From IMG/VR virus record IMGVR_UViG_3300010158_000133, positions 1 through 42,815 of that record: 42,815 nucleotides of DNA. One strand, 5' to 3'. Positions 14,161 through 22,717 of the stretch are shown one piece after another (position 1 is the stretch's first letter; each line of letters begins with the position of its first letter). The stretch comes from a virus. The position numbers and the translations under genes were made by a program. A model generated the notes under the pieces. That model worked only from the letters and a program-made list of their open reading frames with translations. It did no database searches and had not been told where the DNA came from.

Positions 14161-16404
14161 TTATCCTATTATATATGTTGAACTACTATAAACAACATTT
14201 CCTCCTGAATAATCATACGCCAATTCAAAATTTGCACTCAAGTATGATGCGGGAAATCCTGAATACACATAATTATTTATTGGTGATGCCCATATTTGAA
14301 AATCGTTAGTGTCGGCAGAATTTGTTAATCTGGCTTGTAATACGTAAGGATAAATTCTACCAGTAGTAACTCCATAATATCTATTATAATTGTCACAAGT
14401 AACCGCAGAATATGTTGTTAGTAATGAACTTGCAGTTGTCGATGTATATGCATATGTCTCTAAACAATATGGAACACAACTAAATTCACTATATATCGTT
14501 GATGCGGTAACACCTCCTCCAGGTGGTGTTCCTGTTGAATTTACTGCTAACATTTGTATAAATGGTTGGTTATATTTTATACCGTTTAATGTAGTATAAT
14601 CAAATATACTAGCATTTGTTGAATAACTATTAACTTGAGAAACAATACCATTAAACCAAAGGTTGCAATTGTATCCATCATAAGCACCTAAATCATTTGT
14701 AATTGTCGGCATCGTCAAACTCATAGTATATCCTGTAGTAGTTGTCCCTGTTGTCACAACACTAGACGTATGTATTCTAAACTGCGAGTTTGAAAATCCA
14801 TCCCCACATTTTTGATTTCTAGTTGCGGTTGGGATATTTAACGCAAAGTATCGATAATAATCTGGGTCTAAAGAATTAAATGGAGTTCCACTATATTGCA
14901 TAATTTTTAAATAACTATTATAATATACATTTAAATCATTTATATCTTCAAATTCAATATCAATTTGTCCAATACCTAATATTCTATATTTACGAAATCT
15001 AATATAATTTCCAAGAGTTTGTGTACAAGTATATCCAGATGCTGGTGCAGGGTCTGATGGATATATCGCAGGAGTGCAACTTCTTACATAAGTTCCCGGA
15101 AAAAACATATCACTAAATGTTCTACTTCTAAATCCATTTGCATCAGTTATTAAATACTCACCTAGATTACCAACATTAGTGTATTTACAAAAATCAGAAT
15201 ATCCAACTGAACCAGGTACATTAGTTCTAAATGTTGCTCCGCTTAATGTTAATAACACACTTGTTGCAAGTCCATCGGTAGCGGTGCCGGCAGAAATTGT
15301 CGAACCACTTATCATATACGAACTATTTTTAAATTGATTGAATAAAGGCTCACAATTAAAGGTTTCAAGACAACTAAAATATAAATCCCAGTTTGTGTTA
15401 CCCGAAAATGGTTCAACCGTTATTGTTAATAAATCACCGTCTTGTTTATTTGTAAAACCAGTAAAACATAAAACTCTTCTATGGTAAGTAGAAGTATCTG
15501 CAGACTTTGGCATAACATTCAAATTTAAGTTACTGGCACTTAAATCACTACCAACAGTTATATATTCTAATATATACGGTTGAGGATAATTAACCCCAAA
15601 ATATGTTATTTTTAATGTATCCGGAACTGATTCTCCTTTAAAAGCAAACGGAAAATAATTAGTTGTTGAAGATAAAACAAATGTCGCACTTAATGGTTGT
15701 GCAACAGATTGATAATCTGTTTGATATTGTAATCTATGTTCGTAGGAACCCGGTTGAACTCCATTAACTCCTGACGCCAAACTATATCCCACACCATTAT
15801 CACAAGTGTATGGACTAACAGTTACTGTTCCAAAACAATCAAGATTCGCATAAATTGAACCATTTTGTACTGTTGGTATAAAAGTATATCCACTAACCAC
15901 AATTTTTTCTAAAATAGGTTTATATGTCCCCGCAAGTACAGGTGGTTGAGATGTTCCTGTTAAAGGATGATTAAATTGATGTGGATATGAACTATAGGAT
16001 GGTCCGCTAGTGAAAGCCGATGTAGTTAAATCATTTGGTCCATACCATCTAAACAAATAATCTGAAACAGGATTTTCACAACTACCAGTTAAATTTCCAA
16101 CTGATAGTACACCAACAGTTCCTGATAAAGGAATATCAAAATCTAAATTACAACTCACACATAAATCATTTGACACTACAGGAATATCTACCTCACAACG
16201 AGTACCAATATCCACAATTCTAATTGATGTGGTACCAATTCCAACTTCTATATAATAAGGGCAGTTACCACCTGTAATGTCCGACAAAGCAACATTACTC
16301 ATTACTGGAGTACCATAATCAAGATTTGAATAGATGTTTAAAGTTCCACTTAATGGTGTTGTTCCCGTATAAGTTAAGCAAGTTGCCGCCGAAAAAGTCG
16401 CCAT
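14161..16404 (-). CDS. Virion adhesin-like protein, 747 aa
   Basis: The first about 75 residues look like a distant relative of the small DVYI-type domain (TPLSGTLNIYS, CPYYIEVG, IRIVDIGTRCEV), followed by CVSCNLDF. The rest is beta-rich, with abundant Tyr, Ser, Thr and Asn and scattered Cys, and without internal repeats that I can see. There is no enzymatic motif, membrane segment or signal peptide. Its place between BspA-type and Cys-pair genes and its composition suggest a fibre or tip protein. The start is 18 bases after the 1217-aa gene. Confidence 0.55.
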   Translation of the reverse strand: MATFSAATCLTYTGTTPLSGTLNIYSNLDYGTPVMSNVALSDITGGNCPYYIEVGIGTTSIRIVDIGTRCEVDIPVVSNDLCVSCNLDFDIPLSGTVGVLSVGNLTGSCENPVSDYLFRWYGPNDLTTSAFTSGPSYSSYPHQFNHPLTGTSQPPVLAGTYKPILEKIVVSGYTFIPTVQNGSIYANLDCFGTVTVSPYTCDNGVGYSLASGVNGVQPGSYEHRLQYQTDYQSVAQPLSATFVLSSTTNYFPFAFKGESVPDTLKITYFGVNYPQPYILEYITVGSDLSASNLNLNVMPKSADTSTYHRRVLCFTGFTNKQDGDLLTITVEPFSGNTNWDLYFSCLETFNCEPLFNQFKNSSYMISGSTISAGTATDGLATSVLLTLSGATFRTNVPGSVGYSDFCKYTNVGNLGEYLITDANGFRSRTFSDMFFPGTYVRSCTPAIYPSDPAPASGYTCTQTLGNYIRFRKYRILGIGQIDIEFEDINDLNVYYNSYLKIMQYSGTPFNSLDPDYYRYFALNIPTATRNQKCGDGFSNSQFRIHTSSVVTTGTTTTGYTMSLTMPTITNDLGAYDGYNCNLWFNGIVSQVNSYSTNASIFDYTTLNGIKYNQPFIQMLAVNSTGTPPGGGVTASTIYSEFSCVPYCLETYAYTSTTASSLLTTYSAVTCDNYNRYYGVTTGRIYPYVLQARLTNSADTNDFQIWASPINNYVYSGFPASYLSANFELAYDYSGGNVVYSSSTYIIG

Positions 16405-16422
16405 ATATTATTTTTTTTATTT

Positions 16423-19400
16423 TTATTCTTGTCCTCCATCTGTTATACCTGTCCATCCATATCCCGTTGGTGTTGCTCCTGTTAACAAATCTTTACCGGC
16501 TTGTCCATCAGCGGTGTATTTTGCAGTACCAAAACTTATTGTAAGTCCTGTTTTAACAGTTTTACCTCCTGATGTCCAACCTGTATATATATCTGTTAGA
16601 TTAGTTGCCGAGAATGTTGATGGTGTTTTATTTGCCATAAATCCTGTAAAATTAGTAACTCCCGAAACGTTCCAATTTCCTATCGGTTGGTTAAACGCAT
16701 TTGCCGAACTGAACATAGCATTCATATTTGAAACAGATGAAGTATCCCAACCTGCTAATGGTTGATTGAATGCTGATGTTAATTGGAACATATTCGCCAT
16801 AATTTGTACTTTAGAAACATTCCAATTTTCAATTGGCTGGTTAAATAATGCGGCTCCGCTAAACATAGAACCCATATTTGTAACGCCACTATTAATTGTC
16901 CAAGCAGATATTGATGTATCACCACTATTATTAAATTTAACTGCGTTTGAGAACATACTACTCATACTTGTAACTCCTGACATATTCCAATAACCAATCG
17001 GTTGGTTAAAGTTACTAGCAGTTGCAAACATTGATGCAGTATTCTGCAGACTTGTTGTTGTCCAACCAGATATCGATGGACTTCCTCCATTATTAAAATT
17101 AACCGCACTTCCAAACATAGCAGACATATTTTGTACTTTAGATACATCCCAAGAGCCAATATCTTGGTTGAATTGCGACGCACTTGCAAACATCGATGAC
17201 ATATTAGTAACACCCGAAACATTCCAACTTCCGATTGGCTGATTAAATGGTGTGGATGCAAACATAGCACTCATATTTGTAACTGCTGATGTCACCCAAT
17301 TATCTATTCCTGTAAATCCAGAATTTTTAAATGCTGAGGCTTGGAACATACTTTGCATTTTTACAACATTTCTTACATTCCAATTAGATAAATCTTGGTC
17401 GAATGAACTACATCCACCAAATAAATTCATCATACCACCAAAATTACTATTGTCGGTAACATTTCTAACATCCCAACTACCAACTGGTTGATTGAAAGAA
17501 CTACACTGATAGAACATATGACCTAAATTTGTCGCCGCAGACATAGTCCAACCACTTATCGAAGGACTTCCGTTGTTATTAAACAAGTACTGTCTGTGGA
17601 ACATATAATTGAATTGTTGCACCTTACTGGTATTCCAATTTCCAATATTTCTATTGAATTTTGCAACTCCCGCAGAATTAGAATAGAACATATAAGAAAA
17701 TACTGTATTGGCGCTAGTTATCCAATTATTAATTGAATTACTTCCTTTGTTGTCAAACTTGACAGCATCTTGGAACATACTTGATAAGTTTTGATTGTTT
17801 CTCATATCCCAACTACCCAAATCATCATCAAAATTACTCGCAGATGCAAACATACCACTCGAGTCAGTTACTTTTGACATATCCCAAGAACCAACATTAT
17901 TTATTGTTGTTAAAGAAGTACAACTATTAAAAGTTGATGTCAATTTAGTGGTTCCGCTCAAATTAATAACATCAGTAACTCCTGTTAACACTAAATTAGA
18001 ACATCCATAGAAATGTGCGGTTTGTCCGGTTCCCAATTGTAATGGTCCCCATCTTAACACCTCCACAATTTTTAATTTATCTCCCGAATTATTATATGAC
18101 CACCCTCTCAAATTACCTGGGTCAGCATAAATATTAATTGTGTATGTTCCAGGTGATGAATATGTGTGTGTTAATGAAGACGCTGACCACACATTCACAT
18201 AATCAGTATTTGTATCTCCCCAATCTATAATACAACTATAATTTGAATCCGATGTATTAACAAATGGTAATTTAACTTGATTAATGTTACTTGAACCAGT
18301 ACCTGTGAATGTTGTTGTAAATCTACCTGTAAAATTATCTAAAGGTCTAGTTGTCGTTGGAGTTGGAGTAGTTGTTTCTGTTGGTGTATTTGTAGGTGTT
18401 TGTGTCGGCGTTTCTGTATTAGTTGGTGTATTTGTAGGTGTTTGAGTTGGTGATGGAGTTGGTGATGGAGTTACTGGTGGTGTCGGTGGTATATACCCTC
18501 CAAATGTGTAACCCGATAAATCACAATCCGCATAATTTGTTGGTGATGGAGTTTGTGTCATCGTAGGTGTTTGTGTCGGTGTTTCAGTATTTGTAGGTGT
18601 TTGAGTTTGAGTTTGTGACGGTGTTTGAGTTTGAGTTTGTGTCGGCGTTTGAGTATTAGTTGGTGTTTGTGTCGGCGTTTGAGTATTAGTTGGTGTTTGT
18701 GTCGGCGTTGGTGGTGGTGTAGAAGGTATTGTGGTAGTTGTTGGTGTTGGTGTTATAGTTTGTGTTGGAGTTGACGTTTGACTTGGTAACGGTAAACAAT
18801 CATCACATTTACTAAATAAAGAATAAACATTATTAATTGTCGTATCAGGACTTAAATTTAGGTCATCTCTTAAATATTGAACACAAGTCCATTTTGTTCC
18901 ATTTGGTGATGTTACATTTGCATTAAATACTGTTCCAATAACCAATTGAACTGAATTATAAAGTATTGGTCCTGAAACATAATAATAGTTATTTAAAGTT
19001 CCGCACTCCAATAAAACTTTAACTGTTGAACAGTCAAATGGTGGGTCAATAATTGTAAATGTTGCCTTACCCAATATTTCTAATATGTTTGTTGGTGTTA
19101 AAGTTGGTGTTGCAGTTACTGACGGTGTCGGTGTTGGCGATGAATAAAATATTGAAAAATTTACGCCTACATTATATACAGGGCTTGCAGATGGTGTCGG
19201 TGGTATTGGTGAATTTGTGAAATCAAAATTAACAACTACACAATCAGTAGATACTGTTGGCGTAACTGGTGGAACGTATGCGGCATCAAAATACGCATTA
19301 AAATCAATAGCAAAATTACCAACAGGTGTTGGTGTAGGTGTTGGGCAAGGTCCAAAATCAAAAGAATTAAATGCTAAATCAGGACAGTCAGAGTACCAAG

Positions 19401-20076
19401 GAGATTTACCCTCAAGTAAACAAGCGCCACCTAAACTATTACTTAAACACCATCTATCACCTGTGAAGTAAATTACTCCACCTGATGTTCCATCACCAGT
19501 AAATGAATTTTTTAAATTGTAAGTGTCTGCCGATACAAAATTACCACTATAACCTGATAGTGTTGGATTACTCGTTCCAAAACAAAATTCAATATAATTA
19601 CACGATGGACAAAGACCATCGCTACAACCTGTTACAAGTGTAAAAATAACACCCGAACTATCATATAAGTCTCCAACATCATCATTTGTTACTAATGTTG
19701 CACACCCTTCAAAAAAACCTGTATTAGAAATGTAATATGTATTACCAATTGTATCTGGTAATCCAACTCCGCTAAATCTAAAAACATTTGAAGAGTTATA
19801 ACAATCTTGAAATTTTATTGTTGTTGAAAAACAAATTCCCGTTGCAATAAGTATACCTGATAAATCAACCTCATAACAAGTGTCTCCTCCATCAGAACGG
19901 TCTGAATAATAACCAGGTCTTGCCCGAGTACTACACTCCGCATTAGAATACAATAAACTACCAATTTGTATTGGTGAATCAGGTGAATAATATGTATTAT
20001 TAGACACTAAATTACAAGCGTCTGTGCAACTTGAAGACGTATAGGTTAACCTACGAGATAATGCGGTACAAGCCAT
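16423..20076 (-). CDS. Virion adhesin with Pro-Thr linkers, PKD-like domain and BspA-type repeats, 1217 aa
   Basis: The domain order is: a Cys-rich head (about 1-250, with CSDGLCPSCNYIEFC), short TPTPTP linkers and a further domain (about 250-430), a long Pro-Thr-Gln linker (about 430-577), a PKD-like beta domain (about 580-690, IIDWGD, then LTHTYSSPGTYTINIY), and BspA/DUF285-type repeats (about 709-1145). The repeats carry NMSSMFA, FNQPIGSWNVS and KVQNMSAMF motifs with a period of about 25. A final tail contains LTDIYTGWTSGGK and PTGYGWTGITDGG, which often follows BspA repeats. BspA-type repeats mediate binding in Bacteroidetes and oral bacteria. Here they probably form a receptor-binding tip on an extended stalk. 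A candidate late element lies upstream at 20093-20100. Confidence 0.8.
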   Translation of the reverse strand: MACTALSRRLTYTSSSCTDACNLVSNNTYYSPDSPIQIGSLLYSNAECSTRARPGYYSDRSDGGDTCYEVDLSGILIATGICFSTTIKFQDCYNSSNVFRFSGVGLPDTIGNTYYISNTGFFEGCATLVTNDDVGDLYDSSGVIFTLVTGCSDGLCPSCNYIEFCFGTSNPTLSGYSGNFVSADTYNLKNSFTGDGTSGGVIYFTGDRWCLSNSLGGACLLEGKSPWYSDCPDLAFNSFDFGPCPTPTPTPVGNFAIDFNAYFDAAYVPPVTPTVSTDCVVVNFDFTNSPIPPTPSASPVYNVGVNFSIFYSSPTPTPSVTATPTLTPTNILEILGKATFTIIDPPFDCSTVKVLLECGTLNNYYYVSGPILYNSVQLVIGTVFNANVTSPNGTKWTCVQYLRDDLNLSPDTTINNVYSLFSKCDDCLPLPSQTSTPTQTITPTPTTTTIPSTPPPTPTQTPTNTQTPTQTPTNTQTPTQTQTQTPSQTQTQTPTNTETPTQTPTMTQTPSPTNYADCDLSGYTFGGYIPPTPPVTPSPTPSPTQTPTNTPTNTETPTQTPTNTPTETTTPTPTTTRPLDNFTGRFTTTFTGTGSSNINQVKLPFVNTSDSNYSCIIDWGDTNTDYVNVWSASSLTHTYSSPGTYTINIYADPGNLRGWSYNNSGDKLKIVEVLRWGPLQLGTGQTAHFYGCSNLVLTGVTDVINLSGTTKLTSTFNSCTSLTTINNVGSWDMSKVTDSSGMFASASNFDDDLGSWDMRNNQNLSSMFQDAVKFDNKGSNSINNWITSANTVFSYMFYSNSAGVAKFNRNIGNWNTSKVQQFNYMFHRQYLFNNNGSPSISGWTMSAATNLGHMFYQCSSFNQPVGSWDVRNVTDNSNFGGMMNLFGGCSSFDQDLSNWNVRNVVKMQSMFQASAFKNSGFTGIDNWVTSAVTNMSAMFASTPFNQPIGSWNVSGVTNMSSMFASASQFNQDIGSWDVSKVQNMSAMFGSAVNFNNGGSPSISGWTTTSLQNTASMFATASNFNQPIGYWNMSGVTSMSSMFSNAVKFNNSGDTSISAWTINSGVTNMGSMFSGAALFNQPIENWNVSKVQIMANMFQLTSAFNQPLAGWDTSSVSNMNAMFSSANAFNQPIGNWNVSGVTNFTGFMANKTPSTFSATNLTDIYTGWTSGGKTVKTGLTISFGTAKYTADGQAGKDLLTGATPTGYGWTGITDGGQE
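16640..17950 (-). repeat. BspA-type (DUF285) repeat array
   Basis: About 16 units of roughly 75 bases encode M-x-x-M-F-x-x-A-x-x-F-N-Q-x-I-G-x-W-[DN]-[VM]-[SR]-x-[VS]-x. Some units are replaced by a variant with NNGGSPSISGWT. Many units share near-identical DNA (for example ttccaatttcctatcggttgg and its relatives), so unequal exchange within the gene is possible. Confidence 0.8.
18345..18790 (-). repeat. Long Pro-Thr-Gln-Asn linker tract
   Basis: About 445 bases encode TPTQTPTNTQTPT-like units, interrupted once by a segment with a single Cys (DCDLSGYTFGGYIPP, about 18480-18540). It is the longest low-complexity tract in the window and lies between the head and the PKD/BspA part of the 1217-aa protein. 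A short Cys-containing island in the linker may act as a small folded knot. Confidence 0.8.
18641..18710 (-). repeat. Perfect 30-base tandem repeat inside the Pro-Thr linker
   Basis: The 30 bases at 18641-18670 recur exactly at 18671-18700, and the first 9 bases of a third copy follow. Each copy encodes ten residues in frame (QTPTNTQTPT in register). Exact identity means a recent duplication and a likely site of length change that keeps the reading frame. Confidence 0.85.
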
Positions 20077-20092
20077 ATTTAAAATTTCTATC

Positions 20093-20100
20093 TATAAATA
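20093..20100 (-). promoter_or_regulatory. TATTTATA element upstream of the 1217-aa adhesin
   Basis: The minus strand reads GGTTATTTATAGATAG, 16 bases before the ATG at 20076. It lies in the gap between the plus-strand gene and the adhesin gene and has the same core as the element before 26604. It is a candidate late promoter or start-region signal. Confidence 0.35.
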
Positions 20101-20138
20101 ACCCAAAATCTGGTTTTTATTTAATAATAATTATAGAA

Positions 20139-20170
20139 TTTGTTTGACTTTAATAAACAACTGATGTTTG
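20139..20170 (+). promoter_or_regulatory. Possible host-type promoter for the plus-strand gene
   Basis: On the plus strand TTTG (20139-20142) is followed by 20 bases and GATGTTTG (20163-20170). The spacing equals that of the minus-strand host-type promoters. The -7 box has G instead of T at its first base. The ATG at 20186 is 15 bases downstream. Confidence 0.4.
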
Positions 20171-20185
20171 AAATATTTATATTAT

Positions 20186-20368
20186 ATGAAATTACTTAAA
20201 ACAATAAAAAAGATAATCGAAGAAGCAGAACAACATTATAATTTTGCTTGTGAAGGTAGTGTTAGTTTTGATGAGCTTGATAGACTGGAAAAGAACTACA
20301 AAGATTCTCTGAAATTATTAAAACTCTACAAAATTAAAGAAGAAAAATCTACAAAGAAGCGTCAATAA
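20186..20368 (+). CDS. Small charged helical protein on the plus strand, 60 aa
   Basis: The ATG at 20186 gives a Lys/Glu/Leu-rich protein (KLLKTIKKIIEEAEQHYNFA, then a C, SVSFDELDRLEKNYKDSLKL) that should form two amphipathic helices or a coiled coil. It is the only complete plus-strand gene in the window and sits between two virion genes, with a possible host-type promoter just before it. Its last 20 bases overlap the 3' end of the convergent 75-aa gene. A longer frame uses a TTG at 20168 that is part of the -7 box, so the ATG is preferred. It resembles an inserted moron-like regulatory gene. Function unknown. Confidence 0.6.
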   Translation: MKLLKTIKKIIEEAEQHYNFACEGSVSFDELDRLEKNYKDSLKLLKLYKIKEEKSTKKRQ

Positions 20369-20576
20369 TTTTGAACGTTTCGTATCCATTAGCACCACTC
20401 ATTATAACCATCACCTGAGGTGCAGAATTAAATAAAGAAGGAGGATATTCATAAACTGTCGGAGGCGTTGCCGCGCTCAATTGTCCCAAATAATATCTAT
20501 TATTACCATAGGAGTCTGCAATATATACATCTGTAGGCGTGTACCCCGTAAAATATGTTATTTCTAGTCTTGTCAT
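20349..20576 (-). CDS. Free-standing small DVYI-type domain, 75 aa
   Basis: The sequence has FTGYTPTDVYIADSYGNN, a Tyr-rich strand, PPTVYEYPPSLF and FKIIDASL, so it is a third clear copy of the small domain seen at 13139-13360 and at the start of the 215-aa protein, here without Cys. The ATG at 20576 overlaps the TGA of the SprB-repeat gene (ATGA); the longer TTG frame from 20585 is not needed. It probably works with the 713-aa protein as a virion part. Function unknown. Confidence 0.65.
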   Translation of the reverse strand: MTRLEITYFTGYTPTDVYIADSYGNNRYYLGQLSAATPPTVYEYPPSLFNSAPQVMVIMSGANGYETFKIIDASL

Positions 20577-22714
20577 CCTGTACAATAAATATCATAATCT
20601 ATAGTCAAATAAACTTTTACATCAAGTGATGAAACCAAATCTTGTCTGCCAGCATCACTCAAAATTGTTATTTCATTATTGATTTCATCTATGATTACCT
20701 CACCAACACCAATTGAACTTGATAATAAATTTTGTATTGAATTATAAAATAAGTTATCTTGAGGTACATCAAGTAATGAATATGTTGTATAAAATACTTC
20801 AGTTACTTCAGGACTAAGTGGGTTAACCTTTACTCTTGTGGTAAATGTTGCGGAAGATAAATTACATCCCGTTTCTCCAGATGTTAAATCTTGGAATCCC
20901 TCATTTAACATTTTTGATAAACTATATTTTGTATTTGTAATTAATTCAAATGTTTGTTCTCCAACAGTATAAGATTGATATGAATCAAAAGAAGTACTTC
21001 CGTTGATTGTTGTGGTTCTTTTCAAAGATGACCCATTTGAGTCAATAACAATCAAACTATACGTACCTGCAGTTAATCCTGTGACAGTTATTGTTTGTGG
21101 GTTATCCATTACGTTATCAGACCAACTATACGTAAATGGTGGTTTACCTGAGGATATAAGAGCAGTTATTGTTCCTCCACTATTTGAACCTGCGGTTGTT
21201 GGTATTAATAAAAAATCTACAACCGGAACATACTCCACATACACATTAACATTTTGTTTACACCCCACCGAATCCACCACAACAACTTCGTGTTGTCCTG
21301 AAGATAAATCATAAAACGTAACTGCAGATAATATACTATTTGAAATACTAGTTTTATTGTCTAATATATAAGCATATGGTTCTGTACCCCCTGTTGATTT
21401 TGTAACCGTAACTGTCCCGTTTTTTTGACCGTAAGTTGCTGATGTAGAAACCGCAGATATTGAAAAGGATTCTTGATTATAAATCGTATAATCATTCATA
21501 TAAGTACAACCAGAAGAGTCCGAAACAGATAAGTTATAAGTCCCTGCAGATAAATTTGAAAATAAATTATACATTAAATCAGTATTAACCTCCTTAACTG
21601 ACAAATCAGGATAAGTTAATGAATATAAAAAAGGATTGTTTCCACCCTGAATTGATACGGTTATCGCACCTTCGGAGAAAGAACAATTTGTATTTTTTGT
21701 TTCAATATTAACGGATGTCATACCTGATGGTGTATTCAAAGTAGTTCCAATTGAATCACTACAGAAAGCGGCATCTGTTACTTGAACTGTATATGGTCCA
21801 GCACCAATATTTTCTAATGTAAATGTACTTAAATAAGAAATTTCAACATATCCCGTAGATGCCGAGTAATAGTATGGTGGTGTTCCTCCAGTTAACTGAA
21901 CCGTTAAACTACCATCATTAGTTAAACAAGAGGGAGGATTTGCTGTGAATGCAACAAGTTGGACGGGATTTAAATTTACTATGGTTCCCGATTTTATAAC
22001 AGAGCAATTATAATAATCTCTAACATCAACACTATAATCTCCGGCAGTTAATCCTGTAATATAATTTGTCTCATCACCTGTGTTCCACTTATACGTATAT
22101 GGTGGTGTTCCCGTTAATCCTGTTACATAAATCTTACCAATTGGTGTATATCCACACGCGGCGTTTGGAACAACATATAATCCGTAATCAAGTGTTGGCG
22201 ATTTTTCTATGATAAAACTCTCACTTCTTCCTGTACATCCTCCTAAATCTTGAGCAATCATATAATAAGTTCCTGCAGTAAGATTTTGGAATGTTGTGTT
22301 GTTTACACTTGTTGTTGATGAAGTAACATAAGTATTGTCTGAATTGTATAGATAAATTTCGGTATAAGAAAAATTGGAAGAACTACTAACTGTTGCAGTT
22401 CCATTATTTAAATCACAAGTTGTATTTGTTACACTTGTTAAAAAACAAGAAACACCGCTTGAAACAGGTACATTAACAAATATTTGATTATTAGTAGGTG
22501 CCGATGAGTCTGTTATAAGTATTGTATATGTACCGGCACTAAGTCCTGTTCTTGAAGATAAGTCTGTACTTGCATCTACACCTAAATCAGGGTCCAACCA
22601 CTGTACATTATATTTTGGTGTCCCTCCATTTGGAATAATGATTATTGCACCTGAGTTTGTTGAAGAACAGTCTCCCGTCAATATAACATTATAATTTAAA
22701 CCAAAAGTTTCCAT
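20573..22714 (-). CDS. Virion adhesin of about seven SprB-like repeats, 713 aa
   Basis: Repeats lie at about residues 14-70, 96-160, 186-237, 261-318, 343-403, 428-485 and 508-560. The shared pattern is C at the start, a G-x-[IL]-x-V strand, G-G-T-P-P-Y-x-Y-x-W, then L-[ST]-A-G-T-Y-x-[VL]-x-[VI]-x-D. This is the SprB repeat, known from the large gliding adhesin of flavobacteria and related Ig-like surface proteins. Residues about 575-713 form a non-repeat C-terminal domain, perhaps the particle anchor or receptor tip. No signal peptide or type IX sorting domain is present, so it is not a stolen secreted host protein but is probably built into the tail. It starts 3 bases after the 992-aa baseplate gene. 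Confidence 0.78.
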   Translation of the reverse strand: METFGLNYNVILTGDCSSTNSGAIIIIPNGGTPKYNVQWLDPDLGVDASTDLSSRTGLSAGTYTILITDSSAPTNNQIFVNVPVSSGVSCFLTSVTNTTCDLNNGTATVSSSSNFSYTEIYLYNSDNTYVTSSTTSVNNTTFQNLTAGTYYMIAQDLGGCTGRSESFIIEKSPTLDYGLYVVPNAACGYTPIGKIYVTGLTGTPPYTYKWNTGDETNYITGLTAGDYSVDVRDYYNCSVIKSGTIVNLNPVQLVAFTANPPSCLTNDGSLTVQLTGGTPPYYYSASTGYVEISYLSTFTLENIGAGPYTVQVTDAAFCSDSIGTTLNTPSGMTSVNIETKNTNCSFSEGAITVSIQGGNNPFLYSLTYPDLSVKEVNTDLMYNLFSNLSAGTYNLSVSDSSGCTYMNDYTIYNQESFSISAVSTSATYGQKNGTVTVTKSTGGTEPYAYILDNKTSISNSILSAVTFYDLSSGQHEVVVVDSVGCKQNVNVYVEYVPVVDFLLIPTTAGSNSGGTITALISSGKPPFTYSWSDNVMDNPQTITVTGLTAGTYSLIVIDSNGSSLKRTTTINGSTSFDSYQSYTVGEQTFELITNTKYSLSKMLNEGFQDLTSGETGCNLSSATFTTRVKVNPLSPEVTEVFYTTYSLLDVPQDNLFYNSIQNLLSSSIGVGEVIIDEINNEITILSDAGRQDLVSSLDVKVYLTIDYDIYCTG
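21035..22675 (-). repeat. SprB-like repeat array
   Basis: Seven diverged units of about 165-250 bases encode Ig-like SprB domains. Conservation is at protein level only (GGTPPYTY, LTAGTYxxxVxD), so this is an old array. Similar single units occur in the 459-aa and 823-aa proteins. Confidence 0.75.
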
Positions 22715-22717
22715 ATA

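Noticed and set aside
18641-18710. Possible CRISPR array because of exact 30-base repeats
   Set aside because: The repeats are directly adjacent with no spacers, are in frame with the Pro-Thr linker and have no cas genes nearby.
16423-22714. Possible diversity-generating retroelement acting on the adhesins
   Set aside because: No reverse transcriptase, template repeat or accessory gene was seen in the window; variation, if any, is more simply explained by repeat recombination.
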